A stretch of 64,000 nucleotides of DNA from Tetrahymena thermophila SB210 (Eukaryota; Ciliophora; Oligohymenophorea; Hymenostomatida; Tetrahymenidae), in NCBI RefSeq assembly GCF_000189635.1, contig NW_002476022.1:186001-250000 (forward strand). Direction: 5' to 3'. The notes beneath the pieces are model-generated. The model saw only the letters and a program-made list of their open reading frames with translations. It searched no databases and had not been told where the DNA came from. Shown piece by piece: positions 26,401-39,037 of the stretch. The position numbers and the translations under genes are program-made. Numbering within the stretch: position 1 is the first letter of the stretch; every line of letters starts with the position of its first letter.

Positions 26401-27434
26401 AGACAGAAACTGATCATGTTTAAAATAAACCGTAAGTAGATGAAAAAGAAGAATAGCAAATTACAAATGAAAACACCCAAAATTCAAATTACCTTGATGT
26501 CAAAATTAATACATAACATTTAAAAAGATCAAAAAGCCCATCAGATAAAAACACTTAAGAGTAGGTTCAAAAGCAAGATTTAGAAGGCGACAATCTTAAA
26601 TTGTTAGCCTAAAATTCAGACAATTAGCAATAAGCTAATCAAACCAAATACAATTTACGCTAACAAAAATCCAAAAATTACAAGCATAATTTAATTAAGG
26701 AGGATAATGATTTTGTATATGCCTAAGTTGTGAATAATTCTTAATTTATAAAGTAGCAGCAAAATGCTTTTTCTTAATTTGTTAACGAGTAAGGTTAAAA
26801 TGAGGAAGATACAAGCAGTAATTTGCCTCAAAATAATTTGCAAAATAAAAAAAAATAAACTTCATAGACTAACATCCCACAAGAAGGAACTCCAAAGCAA
26901 AAAAATAAAAAAAATTCAAAGTAGCCTCCAAGTTCTCAATAGAATACAAATTAAACAAAAAAAGGATTAGACCCTAGTGAATAGGAATAGAATGATGAGT
27001 CTTTTTCTAGTTGTGTTAATAACAACTAATAAGCAAATAATTAGAATGAATAAATAGAAATCACTAACCAATTTTCTCTGAATAGTCAACACTCTTACGA
27101 AGAAACTCACTCAAACGAATAAAAACTAACAGTCAAAGGAAAAATAAATAAGAAAAAGCAAACTAAGGCTTAGACTTCTTCATAAAATTCAAGGTAAAAT
27201 AGGAAAGCTAATAATCGAAACAAAGGATAAGCACATGAATAAGAACACGTCTAAACAACAAAAGTTAACGATACTGCTACTCCACTCTTAGACCACCATA
27301 ATAATCAAAAATATGTCTAAAGTTAAAAGAATTTTTAAATAAACAATCCTAATGAAAGCTAAGAGCTGCTTGATTTTGATTAGTTTGAATAAAAAGACTA
27401 GATACTAAATCCTAATAACCTTAAATACAACTGA
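20489..27434 (+). CDS. Large PHD + extended-PHD chromatin-type protein (5' end unresolved)
   Basis: The main exon, 20614-27434, is open for 2,273 codons including the TGA. A 73-bp upstream exon (20489-20561) joined by a 52-bp intron (GTAAG...TATATAG) fits in phase and reads naturally, but lacks an ATG. Order along the protein: Gln/Asn-rich start; a less biased part (21700-23000) including DPYFGIDPAKLIVKNFP; an acidic run; a basic patch; a PHD finger (23640-23774, Cys4-His-Cys3 spacing, YCSQCSGSFHKHCYG); then an extended PHD (23865-24623) with CKLC, YHPTC, CEFC, CCH, YYIHPLCAF and CKEH. An acidic insert of 122 codons splits that second domain. The last 900 residues alternate acidic and basic clusters, and Gln-rich segments. 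PHD followed by ePHD is the histone/DNA-reading module of BRPF, JADE and AF10 proteins, so a nuclear role is inferred. Strong domain evidence; the 5' end is uncertain. Confidence 0.88.
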
Positions 27435-28778
27435 GTAATTTTCTAAAATATATTCAATTAATTAACAAAAAAAATGATATAATTTACCTACCTATCTACC
27501 TTAATTATCAAATTGAAAGACAATAAATAAACACAATCAATCAATAACTTCATTTCAAAATATGAAAGATATATAAATTTATTATCCAAGTAAATCTTTC
27601 AACAATCAATCAAACAAAAATCATATATTATTTAAATTTTATAATTATTTCTCTTGATACCTTGCCATACCATACCAAATTAAACATAATAAACTTCAAT
27701 TTATTCTATCTAAACTTATAAATCAATTATTCTGTTCATTAAAGATATTAACCACTATATAAAAATTATAATGAACTAATTAAAACTTACTATTTATCTT
27801 TAACAAAGATAATAAGAAAGTTTGTTTGTTCATAAAACAAGCTAATAGTTATTAATTAAGATTAACTATCTCATGATACTTATTAGCTTTTAGAGCAAGA
27901 TTCTTAGCTGAAATCTATCATAGTTAACATTTAAAAGAGTTTCTTTTCTTAGTCTGCAACACTATACAACTGAAAAAGAAATAATTGTTAATAAAAAATA
28001 TTATATATAATTAAATATAATAAATAAATAAATATTCATAATGATATTACTAAATTCTGCAATAAATAGCTATGTTTAATATGCCTTACAAAAGATAGAT
28101 GTTGTTCTAATGTATTTCAAATTGTATCAATTTTATATACTTTTATTTTTATTATTAATAGTTTTAATTTCAGTATATTATTTTGGTTGTATCTATTTTA
28201 TCTTTTATACAATATTATAATTAATACTCTTATTTCTTAGTTGTCTAATTTTGATAACTTATTTTATTCTCATTAATCTATTATTATTAAAATATAATAA
28301 TGAATTAATTTTATTTTTAACTAATTTATTAATAAAACAAACAAAAAATTTTGTTAATTTAATTAGTAATTTAAAATTTAAATAGGACTTTAAAAAAAAT
28401 TTCATTGAGAAAATTTATCTCAAACTTAAATTTCATTATTACAAATATATATTATCTAATACTAAATTAAAAATTTGTTAATTTTACATAAATATTCTTT
28501 TTATTTTTAATTATGAAGCAATTAATTTTTCAGTATGAAAATATTTTATTTTTTAATAAAACCATTTTTTTTTACAATAATTTTATTTATTTATTGAATG
28601 ATTAATTAATTGATGATTGATTAATTTATTAACGAATTAAGTGTAATCTCTAATTTATTATTATTAGTTTTCGAAAAATTAAAATAATTAGATTAGTTTT
28701 TAAAATTTTTGTTGATATAATTGTAATTAATTTCAAAATTTAGAATTAAAATTTTAAGTAAAAAGTAATAATTTGATA
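27435..28778. other. Convergent intergenic region
   Basis: Lies between the 3' ends of the PHD gene (plus) and the RING-H2 gene (minus). A+T-rich, no coding-like frame. A slightly less A+T-rich patch at 27890-27970 shows nothing I can name. Confidence 0.55.
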
Positions 28779-31700
28779 TCATTAGTTGTTTTATTTAATT
28801 TATTGTTCAGTATTTTTTATTTTATTTAATGATATATTGTTTGGAGGGACTTATTATTTTTAGCTTTCTGCTTCATTAGATTCATCATCATCGTCATCTA
28901 ATACTATAAGTTTATTTACTACCTTGATATCTTTGAATTGCTTATCACTTAACTCTTCAGGTTGCTATTATTTTTATGTCTCATCTTTGATATTTTCTAA
29001 AACATTAGCAGTAATTGTGGCAAATTCTGATTAGCCATACAGAATTTCTTCATCTTTGTAATGATTAAAGTTGATTTTAAGGTTTTTTTACTAAAATCTT
29101 TACTCGTCTTGAGTTCTATTAAAACTTGAGTTTTATACATTTTCTGAGAATTGCTTATTTTTAGATTTTTCACTGTTTTATGTGCAGTCTATGTTCAATG
29201 ATTCACGTCTATTTGTCTCTTAGAAGAATCGAGGTTATGAATTAAGAATATTACGGGTAGCTAGAGGAATCTAATTTGCTCTTGAAGATACATCTTACTC
29301 AGTTTATCTCAAATTGGAAGGATCTTCTCCTTCAACTTTACTTCTCTGTGATTTCAAGCCCATTGGTTTTTTAATTACTGAGTTTCTATTGGATAGTACA
29401 TATATTTGCTATTTATTTTTTTTATAGTTTACCATACTGGTTCCATTTTCATCATCATCGTCATTATCAACATTTCCATTTCCATAATTGTCTATCAAAT
29501 CTGCCTCGTTTATAAACATATTCCTTCGTTAACCAATGAAACTATTTTAGTTGTACCTATCGTAGATAATTTACAAATCCTCACCTTTATCTTAATTTAA
29601 ATTATAACTGATGTTATTTATAGATTATCTTCTTCCTAATGCAGGTTTTTCAAGATATTCATTTTAGACATATTGTTTATCTAACTAATTCATCTTTTAG
29701 TGGTTGTAGTGCATTAATTTATTTTGATACTCTTATTCAGCAAACATTTTACGAGTCGTGGATACCATCTAAAAGGAATTCTCTGGAGAAAGCACACCAT
29801 TTTATTATCCTTAATCATTAACAAATGATTATTTCTTTTGAACACTATTATTGAGGCTTAATAGTATGTCGTGTTGTTAGTTGTTTTGTATTTATGATAA
29901 ATTAGGTGAAATAAAAGAAAATATTTCATGTCCTTAATCTATAAATGCATTTTAACTCAAACAGTTTCCCGAAAGTAATTAATTATTGTTTTTTTAACTG
30001 ATATTTACATTGCTTTTGTTTTCATTATTCACATTTCTGAAGCTATTTTGATCAAGCTTTATAGATTTCCTTAATTCATTTTCTTAATTTTCTTTTTGAT
30101 GTGAAGACTAACTGTTATTGTTATTTTATTTCTTATTGCTGCTAATGTTATGAGAGCTATGATTATTTAGAGAAAAACCCATAATTTATTGCAAAGGCTT
30201 ATTTATAGCTGAAAGAACATTTTCTATAATTGAAGATTTTTTCTACATTTTATTTGGTGAACTAAATGTGTGAACACTATGATTACTGTTATTGTTGTTG
30301 TTATTATTATTATTATTATTATTACTATGATTATGATTATTATTTTAGACTTAATTGAAATCTAATTGCTATGCATTTTCTGAATTTTGATTATTATTGT
30401 GAGATTATTATCCTCCAATATTGATTGAGTTTGGCTCTGGACTATTTTCTTAAAAATAGTGTTATCGGCGCCCAGGGGAGAGAGTAGCTGGATTTTACCA
30501 CTCGTCTATTGCATTATTATTTTCTACCTCTTCCAATTAAACATTACCATCAGATTTAATCTATTTACTGAAGTTGCTGCTTTCTTTTTCTTTTTAAAAT
30601 GGTTACTACATTCTTTTTACATAAGAATTGCTTTAACCCTATTGCAAAAATCTTATGATCCCTTTTCTATTACAAGAATTTCTACAGTAAGGACATGTAG
30701 AGTGCTTTTAGAACCAACCCTCTAAGCATTCAGAATGAAATAAATGATAGCAAGGAGTTATCCTACACTCACTTGTTTGTTCAAATCCTTCTAGGCAGAC
30801 AGTACACTCCTCTCCTTCTTGCTTTAGAGTGGGATATAAACGCATTAAATCTTAATAAATTTATTTTGGCATAAAACGATTTATTGTTTCTTTTGTAATT
30901 GGAACAATTTTTTTAATCGGTTTTAGTCTATCTACTGGAATGTCCTGTATAGGAGCTATTGGAGCCTAGAATTATATAATCTAATTAGGTTATCCTTAAA
31001 TATTTTAGTTATGATATGCATCATTACCTCGTATTACTAGCTGATTAATAGGTAAATTAAGCTACTCTAGGATTTCATTTTAGTTTGAATTTGCACCTTA
31101 ATTACTTTAGCTATTTGAAACAGGACCTGAAATTGCTTAATTAGGACTTATTTAACCAATTTACAAATTATTATTTAAAATTTGATTTAAGAAATCTTGT
31201 TCTTGTCTTTTTTTTTACTTTACACAAAAATATGTTATTGGAGTAACACAAAAAATAATAACACATCCAAATACTATGAAGAGGATCATAGTAGTTTAGT
31301 TTAAGCCAGAGATATCTGAGCTACTAGAATTTACTTATTTAAGTCTAAATACAAATTTAGCTGTTTGCGAAGGGCTATAATTATAGAAACCAACTGTTAT
31401 AACTTGATCATAATCCTTTCTACGATAAGGAAATTATTATTAAATTTATTAAAGTGTGTTTGCATCAAACATTTTTTGAATTTTTTCAGTTAAGGGAGGA
31501 TATTAATCGACTTGTTAAATGTTTGATGACTGTATATCGTAGCTATCGTACAAAATATTTGGAACCCATAGTTAACTAACAGAGCCATAAACAATAGACA
31601 TTTTTAAATTACTATAAGGTGATGTAATAGCAAAAGTAAATTGATTGCTTTATTAATCACTTAAATTGAAAGATCCCATTCCCCAAGTAAAAGGAGGAAT

Positions 31701-32384
31701 ATTCATATTAATATCTACATCAATAGGATTTATAGGAGAAAAAAAGTAGCATGATTCTCCTAAAAATTAATTCGCACAATTACAATAATTTTGAAAATTA
31801 ATCTATTACTATTAGTTACATTTATTCATACTATTCCTTTAAGAATTGCAGCCCTCTGGGCAATAACTATCATTTTTTCCATAAGAATATATATCAATAT
31901 TAATGGTATAAAGAGATGTTTTATCAGATTTTATGTCATAAAAACCGAAGTTCCACAAGCCAATTTAACTATTAACTACATTTGATATTTCTGTAACTTA
32001 AAACTTGCGAAAAGTAGCCAATCCTTCGATATCTAAATGAATATTCTACTGCATATACAATGAATAGTTTTACTAAAAGAGGACACTATAATATTCTGGA
32101 ACTTGAACATTAGGTTCCGCTGCTAGAAAAACAAATTAGCTTTAGCTAATAGTATTGGCTGTTTATGGTTAAAAGGTAACTTCAATTATTAACTACAAAC
32201 CTAGTGCTTGCTTATCTATTCCTATCTATATTTACTAAAACTATTAAAAATTCTATATAGTCTTTTTCTAAATTAAATTAATTGAACATTGAACATTGTT
32301 AATGAACAAAAAAACTAAAAATTAATGAATAAGCAAAAGCTTCTTTTCTCTTTGCAAAGGCCTTATTTTATATTAGCTCTTCAT
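28779..32384 (-). CDS. Single-pass membrane RING-H2 ubiquitin ligase
   Basis: A single-exon gene of 1,201 residues, ATG at 32384, TGA at 28779. The N-terminus has a signal peptide (KKLLLIHQFLVFLFI). The ectodomain has the EGF-type pattern C-x-C-x5-G-x2-C at residues 201-212. A membrane segment begins near residue 366 (MILFIVFGCVIIFCVTPI). The RING-H2 finger is at residues 527-567: CTVC, CRITPCYHLFHSEC, CPYC, i.e. Cys3-His2-Cys3 spacing. The remaining 630 residues are Asn/Ser/Gln-rich with an acidic C-terminal part and a long Asn run. Ectodomain-TM-RING is the layout of membrane E3 ligases such as the PA-TM-RING group, which recruit E2 enzymes at endomembranes; substrates cannot be inferred. 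The frame was followed without a break across the gene. Confidence 0.9.
30289..30345 (-). repeat. (AAT/AAC)n trinucleotide run encoding poly-Asn
   Basis: A coding microsatellite within the RING-H2 gene: mostly AAT codons, then AAC, with His and Ser breaks, giving an Asn tract near residue 690. Likely variable in length between strains. Confidence 0.85.
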
Positions 32385-33285
32385 GCAATTTAACTTCAAC
32401 TCTAAAGCAGCTTTGATTTATCTTGCAGATATTTCAGTGATATTTTCTAAGCTTGTTGAAATAAGTGCCAACAACTAAATTTGAAAAAACAATTAATTTT
32501 GTTTGAAATCTATTTATTAGATTAAAGCTACAAATTACTATTAACTGAAGCACTTTTGCATTATTTTTATATAATCTCTTGTATTTCAAATCAATATTTT
32601 AATTATTCCAATATGCATAGATACATATTAACCTGAAATATTAACCATAAATTGAACATTCTTAGATAATCAAGAATACTTTGAATATATTTGAAATATA
32701 ATATAATTTCTATACTGAAATAATTTTAATCAAATTTTGTTGCGATTTAAAATTTACCAAATTACTCAAAAAACCAATAATTTTTTAATAAAAAAAAATC
32801 TGAAATCCCATAAAAGGTTATAGAAAAATTCAAATGAAAAATTAAAGAATATATTTTAGTAAGTAAGTAGTAAAAAAGTGACTTTTACCTTTTTATTTTT
32901 AAGTAATGTCTACATTTGCCATTAAAAATATGATTAAAACGTAAGAGTAAAAATAGTGAAAAGGTTTTCAAATAATTTAAAGTGCTTATTTAAATTGCAA
33001 ATAAATTATAAATAGAATAATGATTGTAAATGAGATATGTAAGTATATTTATATAATTATTAAGTAAAAATAGATATGTATAATAAAAAACAATATCGAA
33101 GAAGTAAATTTTATAATAAAGATATTCGTTTAATATATATGTATATAATATTTTATAGTTTCTAATAAAACAGCAGGATTTGAACAATTAAACAATTAAG
33201 TAGATTATGCTTGTTTGATAATAAAGATGATTTATTTTATTTTATGGTGTTATCACATAATATTATAATGAAAAAGGTTTAAACG

Positions 33286-33331
33286 CTTTACTTACTTACT
33301 AACTAACTTACTAACTTACTTACTTACTTGC
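33286..33331. repeat. (CTTA/CTAA)n microsatellite
   Basis: Imperfect tandem tetranucleotide array of CTTA and CTAA units in intergenic DNA. Confidence 0.85.
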
Positions 33332-33602
33332 TAATAACATGTAAATTGATGAATGTATGTATGTATTTATTTTAAGAGTAATTCATTTTTTTAGTTGAAT
33401 TTATGATATATTGTATTAAGCGTGTCTTATTTTTTTATAATTATATATTGTTCTTAAATAGAGAAAGTAAACCTGTTATCAATATTATTATTTTAATGAA
33501 AAAAAGAAAAACTTTTTAATTTTCTGCTTATCTAAAAGAAAGGAAGTGAATGGAAGCAGGTAATTTTGTATGTATTTATGAATTTTGGTTGATAGCTATG
33601 TA

Positions 33603-33650
33603 AGTATGTATGTATTTAAGTAGAAGGAGGTAGATAGGTAGGTAGGTAAC
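33603..33650. repeat. (GTAT)n and (GTAG)n tetranucleotide tracts
   Basis: GTAT units followed by GTAG units (GTAGATAGGTAGGTAGGTAA) just downstream of the kinase stop codon, so possibly in its 3' untranslated region. Confidence 0.8.
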
Positions 33651-33712
33651 CACGATTACATTACACCAATCTAACTCACAGTGGTAATTAAAATTATTAT
33701 CTGTCATTTATT

Positions 33713-36700
33713 TCAGTGTTCCTCTTCCATTTTTTCATTTTCTTGAAATACATGCTCTTCTTCCTCATGCTCTTCAACAATACTTTCTTTATGTCTTCTA
33801 CCACCTATTTTATTTATTTAAATATTTTTAGAATTAATTCCCTTCTTTTATATTTGTTTTATTCCAAGTTTTTAAATATTAATTGAATGTATAATGATCT
33901 AATAAAAATATTTTATTTCAAATTCAAAAATTTTTTTTTGATGAGTAACAAACTCAATTTATTTTGAGCTGTTAATATCTTTTCCTGATAAATTAATTTT
34001 TATTTTATTGGTAAATCAATCATTTAACTTTAGTTTAAATCATCTTTTAGAAAATTCTTTTTTAAAAATAAAAATTTTATTACCTGGTGTGAATTCGCTT
34101 ACTTATTTTTATAAGGTGTTGGCATGGAATTTAGATTTATCTGAATCTTTTTAACCAGAAACTTAGTTGGGTTCAACACCTTATCTATCTAGAGAACCTA
34201 TAGTATAGTACATCTTATTTGAATCTGCTCTTTGGCGAACCTAATTTTAACCAGCAAACATAGGATCTCTTGTGACGAATGAGTTTAGATTATCATCAGT
34301 AGATCCTGAGGCAGTGTCTTTAGAGAGATAAGGAATTCTTAGAGGCTTGGTAAACATAGATGTTTGCTTTTCTCTGATAGCTGGAAGATCTTCTTTGTTC
34401 ATTCCAAAAAGATCGTCTGTTGAAGGAGCTTTCTTTAACTTTTGTTATGTGAAATAATGATGCTAGAGTGCTTCAGCAGCTGTAATACGCTTCTAAGGAT
34501 CCTTTTCAAGCATACGTCTAAGTAAATCTTTTGCTGGGTCTGAAAGATTTTCATATTCCTTCTTTTCAAGGTCGATTTCGCAGAGTTTGTTTTTTTTCAA
34601 TACTTCATTGAATTTTTTACCAGGGAATACAGCTTCACCAGTTAATCTATAGATGGATTAAATAAAAAACAATATTAATTTAGCTAAAAAAATAAGTTAA
34701 AATATGAAAAATAATTTTAAATAATTATTTTTTTTTAAATTTATTTTAAGAATATTATTGCAACAGAGATCTGTTTGCATGCGGGAAATTTTGAAGACTG
34801 ATTAAATCTTACAGATTTAAGCTTCTCTGAATATTCTTAATTTTGGATCAGTAATAGTGATGAAAATAGTAAAGAATTAATAATTCAGGCAGCTTTTCAA
34901 TTATCATTAATTTTTAAATTTCTATATCATTAATTAATTTGTTCATATTTGCTTCAAGCTTGTATTTATAACTTGCTTTTCTAAAAATTAGCGAGTGAAT
35001 ATTTTACTCCATTATAAACGGCAAATTTTTTTATTTCAGCAAGATTGTCACAAAAAATTACTAGCTTGTTAGCATTTATAGTAAATTTATTTATTAAATA
35101 ATTTTTGAATTTTTTGATTTTTGTAAAAATTAATATCATGAGAAAGTATTTCACTCGCTCACTTAGATTCATTATTTAAATATTTAAACACGATTAATTG
35201 GCATTAATTTAATTGAAATAATTAAATTTTTTGTAAATCTGCATTTTCAAAATTTATTAGCGAAAAATAAAAAGTCTTTTTGATTTCTCTTAAGTTGTTT
35301 AAAAGTAGAAGTAATAAATTTTAAATTTTCTTACAAAATATGGAAAATAACACCAACTGAGAACATATCACAGACAGTTGAATAAGGTTGAGCTTTATCT
35401 ACTAGATTGGCTATTTCAGGAGCAACAAAACCAGGGGTACCACATTTAGGGAATATATAAGGGTTTTCATCAGCATAAGTACCAAGACCGAAATCTACAA
35501 TTTTTAAAATCTTTTAATTTCCGACTTTACCAAAGAGAAGGTTTTCTGGCTTAATATCTCTATGCATAATATTTTTGGAAGCACAATAAGCAATACCATC
35601 TATAAGCATACTCATAATGTCTCTAACTTCTTCGTCTTTATAAGGATTCTATGCATGTTTCTTAATTTCTTCATAAAGAGATGTTCCTTCCACGATTTCC
35701 ATTACAAAATAGAATGTGTGTTCACCTTCAAAAACTTCATACAGCTTTATAACATTTGGGTGGTCTCTCAAATTGCGCATTATTTTTAATTCATTGTGAA
35801 GTGAGAGCTATTTTTAGAAAATTAAAAAGAAATGTTAATTTAATTATTGAGTATTTTTTAAAGCAAACATAGTAAAATGAACTGTATGATATTTTCTTTT
35901 TATTAGCTCGTTTAATCATGGAAAGAATATTTAACAAAATTTAAAATTCATTTTTATTTTAGAGATCAATCGATATGTTTTATTTTCTTCTTTTTCTAAT
36001 TTTTCAAAATTCTTTTAAAACGCATTTAAAAATTATTTTGCTACTCTATTGATTGATCAAATAAAATTCCTAACTAAATTTTTTATTGGCTTTGTGTTTT
36101 TATGAGTTGAGTGAACGAACGAACGAACGAAAGGGCATATACTTGTTCTAATTCATAACGCTCATGCACACATTGACTGTAACAAAAAGAAAGATATTAT
36201 TTAGTTGTGAGCTTTATATTTTTTATGAATCAATTAAAATTTATATAAACTTACTGCACCCTTTTCAAGTCCAATAAGTTTTTATTTCTCAAAGCATTTG
36301 ACTGCATACTTTTAACCAGTTACTCTATGGCGAATTGAATAAACCTATTTGTTTTTTAAAATTATTTAATATGTTAAATCAAATTCTGCAAAAATAACTA
36401 AAGGCTCTATATAAATGGAGCTTCTCCCTTAAATTGCTTGTATGTTAAGCTTGGTTTAATAAATCTATCCAATCATTTTTTTGAAAACTATTAATTGCAT
36501 ATGGTATCAAAATTATGATGTGAAAGAGATTTGAACTGAGGATCAAAAAATAAAATGACAACAAATGAAATTCAATCATAAATAAAATGGTTTGGTTGTG
36601 ATGCATGTCGAATATTAGCTTTTTTTAGATTTAGTAATCGAAAATTGCATCCAAAATCCTTTGAATTTAGGGAGATAAAAGAAAATTTATTATATATTAA

Positions 36701-37320
36701 AGAGCTAATTACTCTCGCGTAGTTTCCTTTTCCTACTTAAGCAAGGACCTCGTATTCATCTTGGAATCTGGCTTGGAATAACCTCTAACTGAAAATTTCC
36801 TTCAACTTAAGCAAAACTATTTCTTCAGCTTAATATTCGTAGACGTCCTTGCCATCCAAAAGATGGAAACCAGTAAGGCGATATGGTGTTTTAGTCCTAT
36901 TGTAGTCCCAAACTATTCTATTGTTAGGTTTTAATTCAATTACTTTATCAGGGATCTTTTTATAAGGCTCCTAATATTTTTAAAAAAGTGATACTTCAGC
37001 TTGCTGGAGTTGTTCTTAAATGGAATAAAGAGGAAGAGGAGTTGTTGAAATTAAAGTAAATTTACATTGCAAACGAGGAAAAACTCATTGAGCATGTACG
37101 CGTACTTAATCTTATTTTAGAGTACCCTTTTTTATTTTATTAGTCTACACTCAAATTAGCATTAAGAATAATCTAAACCACCATTGATCATATACTTGGT
37201 GATGTCTATATAGCTGGGAAATATCAATGCGCCATCTATTTCTACACATGTGTACCCTATCTTGTTAGCATTCTTTGTCTACTAATAGGCTAGCTGTTGA
37301 TTTTGGTTATTTGGCTACAT
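33713..37320 (-). CDS. Serine/threonine protein kinase, CAMK-like, with unassigned N-terminal region
   Basis: Seven exons give 593 residues. Introns: 37004-37065, 36345-36712, 36161-36254, 35808-36142, 34647-35334 and 33805-34083. Motifs in order: Gly-loop VGKGNYARVYSI, the ATP lysine in YAVKCFEK, αC/β4 NELKIMRNLRHPNVIKLYEV, catalytic HRDIKPENLLF, Mg-binding DFG, activation end GTPGFVAPE, then DMFSVGVIFHILLTGEAVFPG. All catalytic residues are present, so it should be active. The 180 residues before the kinase contain a compact-looking part (YTCVEIDGALIFPSYIDI...) that I cannot assign; a PH-like fold is only a guess. The C-terminal 150 residues are basic then Glu-rich. No EF hands are seen, so it is not a classic CDPK. 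The 18-nt fourth exon (36143-36160) is forced by the frame and is the weakest point of the model. Confidence 0.92.
36113..36131. repeat. (GAAC)n tetranucleotide tract in a kinase intron
   Basis: Tandem GAAC units within the intron 35808-36142, close to its donor side on the minus strand. Confidence 0.85.
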
Positions 37321-39037
37321 TACTTAAACAGGTTGAGATGATTATCTGCTACTTATATAATTGTATTTTTATAATAATTATTATTATTGTTATTTGTTTT
37401 CTTTTTTTTTTATTTATAAAATTGATAGCAATATTGCTTAAAAGAATATTTATTTGTATATATGTATGATTGATTATTTGTTTTTTGTTTATTTGCTTGC
37501 TTATTAATTTTTGCTTGCCAGATTGATTATTAACTAATTAATTAATTTTTTTATTTTTTATTAAAAGAGAAATGCATATTTAAAAATTTTTATTTCTTAT
37601 TGATATATAATTCAGTCAGTCTCAATTAAAAAAACAGATGAAAAGCATTGATTGCTTATGAACAAAAAGGAGGAGCTAACTATCTAATTAATATTTTTTT
37701 CTCTCTCCTTTTGATCACTTTCTTCAAATTGATTATTGAAAAAGCATATTTTGTAGGCATTTGGGAAACTATAAGAAACCAAAAATTATTTGATTAAAAG
37801 GCAAGTATTATGCAATTTTGAATAAAAAAACTAATTTAATTGATTGATTGACTGCTATCTATTTATATGCTAATCATACATAACAACTAACTTTTTCTTA
37901 GACTCTAATGTAAAAAATAAAGAATCACCTATTTGTTTGTTTATTTATTGATCACTTTCCGATTGCTTTAAATCGATTTATTAATTGAAATCAAAAATAA
38001 AAAGTGAGTAATAGTAACAAACTAAAAAAGAAAAATTTTGTATTTAATTTATTTCAATTCTAGGTTGGTTGTTAATTTATGGTTTTCTAACATTAATTAA
38101 CCCATAATGAATTATTCTACTCAATTTTTAACGTATAAACTCAATTATAAGTTAAATAAAAATTAAGAGTAATTTAAAGTAAAATAAAAAGCTTGTACGA
38201 TTGCTTAAATAAAATTTATTAAAATCAACAAAAAATATCAGCAAAAAGATAAAATTAAGAGTTATAGGTTTTCTTTGTTTAGCAAGGTGAAGAATTAATT
38301 ACATTTTTATAAATTTCAAATTGATTGCTTATTTGCGTTTTTTGTTATTTTTAGAGTTATTTAATTATTTATTTTCTCAATACTCAAAATAGTCAATATT
38401 AACCATCTAATTAAATCATTCAGTAAATTAATGGGATTTTTAAAATTATATTCTTTATTTAAAAATTGTTATTAATTATTATCATATTACATTTTAAGAG
38501 TGTTATATTTTCTTTTAAAACATTAAAAGTAACATTAAAACTTAAATGTTTATGTTCAATCTGTTTAAAGCAATTTAATTCATGCTTAATTTTATTCTAA
38601 AAAAAAAAATATTGAAAAAGCTTTTATTAATTAGAACGAAAAGATTAACATTTGCTTGTAAGGTAGTTAGATTATTGGAAACAAAATATGTTGTAATAAA
38701 TAATAAAAAAGTTAAACCTGCCTTTTTGGTTTTATATCTAATTTCTACTTTTATATTTTTTGGGATTTATTTATGAAATGAATAAGTAGAACTAAATATT
38801 TTAAAACTCTTTGCCAAAATAATTTATAATTTATTTTATTATTAATTGCTATTTTGCTGAAAAGTTATCCAAAATTGCATGCCTACTTAAATGCTATTAG
38901 CATCTAAAAAAACAGGTTTAAAATATTTCAAGTAAATAAAATTGAAAGGATTTTAATGAATCTGTTAATAAAATATATAAATATGCTTTATTCTGTTATT
39001 TAATTTAAGTTTTTAAAAAATTTTTAATTTTAAGCTA
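37321..39037. other. Intergenic region, 1.7 kb, with one doubtful short ORF
   Basis: Upstream of the kinase and downstream of the Gln-rich gene. A+T-rich with many T runs. The only oddity is the short open frame at 38582-38776 listed separately. Confidence 0.55.
38582..38776 (+). CDS. Possible 64-codon tail-anchored miniprotein (doubtful)
   Basis: ATG at 38582 to TGA at 38774-38776 with no TAA or TAG inside. The product is Lys/Arg-rich (KKKILKKLLLIRTKR) and ends in a hydrophobic stretch (AFLVLYLISTFIFFGIYL), which would suit a small tail-anchored membrane protein. The start context (TTC before ATG) is poor, and T-rich DNA often encodes such hydrophobic runs, so chance is likely. Confidence 0.15.
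   Translation: MLNFILKKKILKKLLLIRTKRLTFACKVVRLLETKYVVINNKKVKPAFLVLYLISTFIFFGIYL

Larger units (their letters stand above)
32385..33712. other. Intergenic region with clustered tetranucleotide repeats
   Basis: Upstream of the RING-H2 gene and downstream of the kinase gene. Holds (CTTA)n, (GTAT)n and (GTAG)n tracts listed separately; otherwise A+T-rich with nothing coding-like. Confidence 0.6.

Noticed and set aside
33286..33331. CRISPR-like array
   Set aside because: Units are four bases long with no spacers; this is a simple microsatellite.
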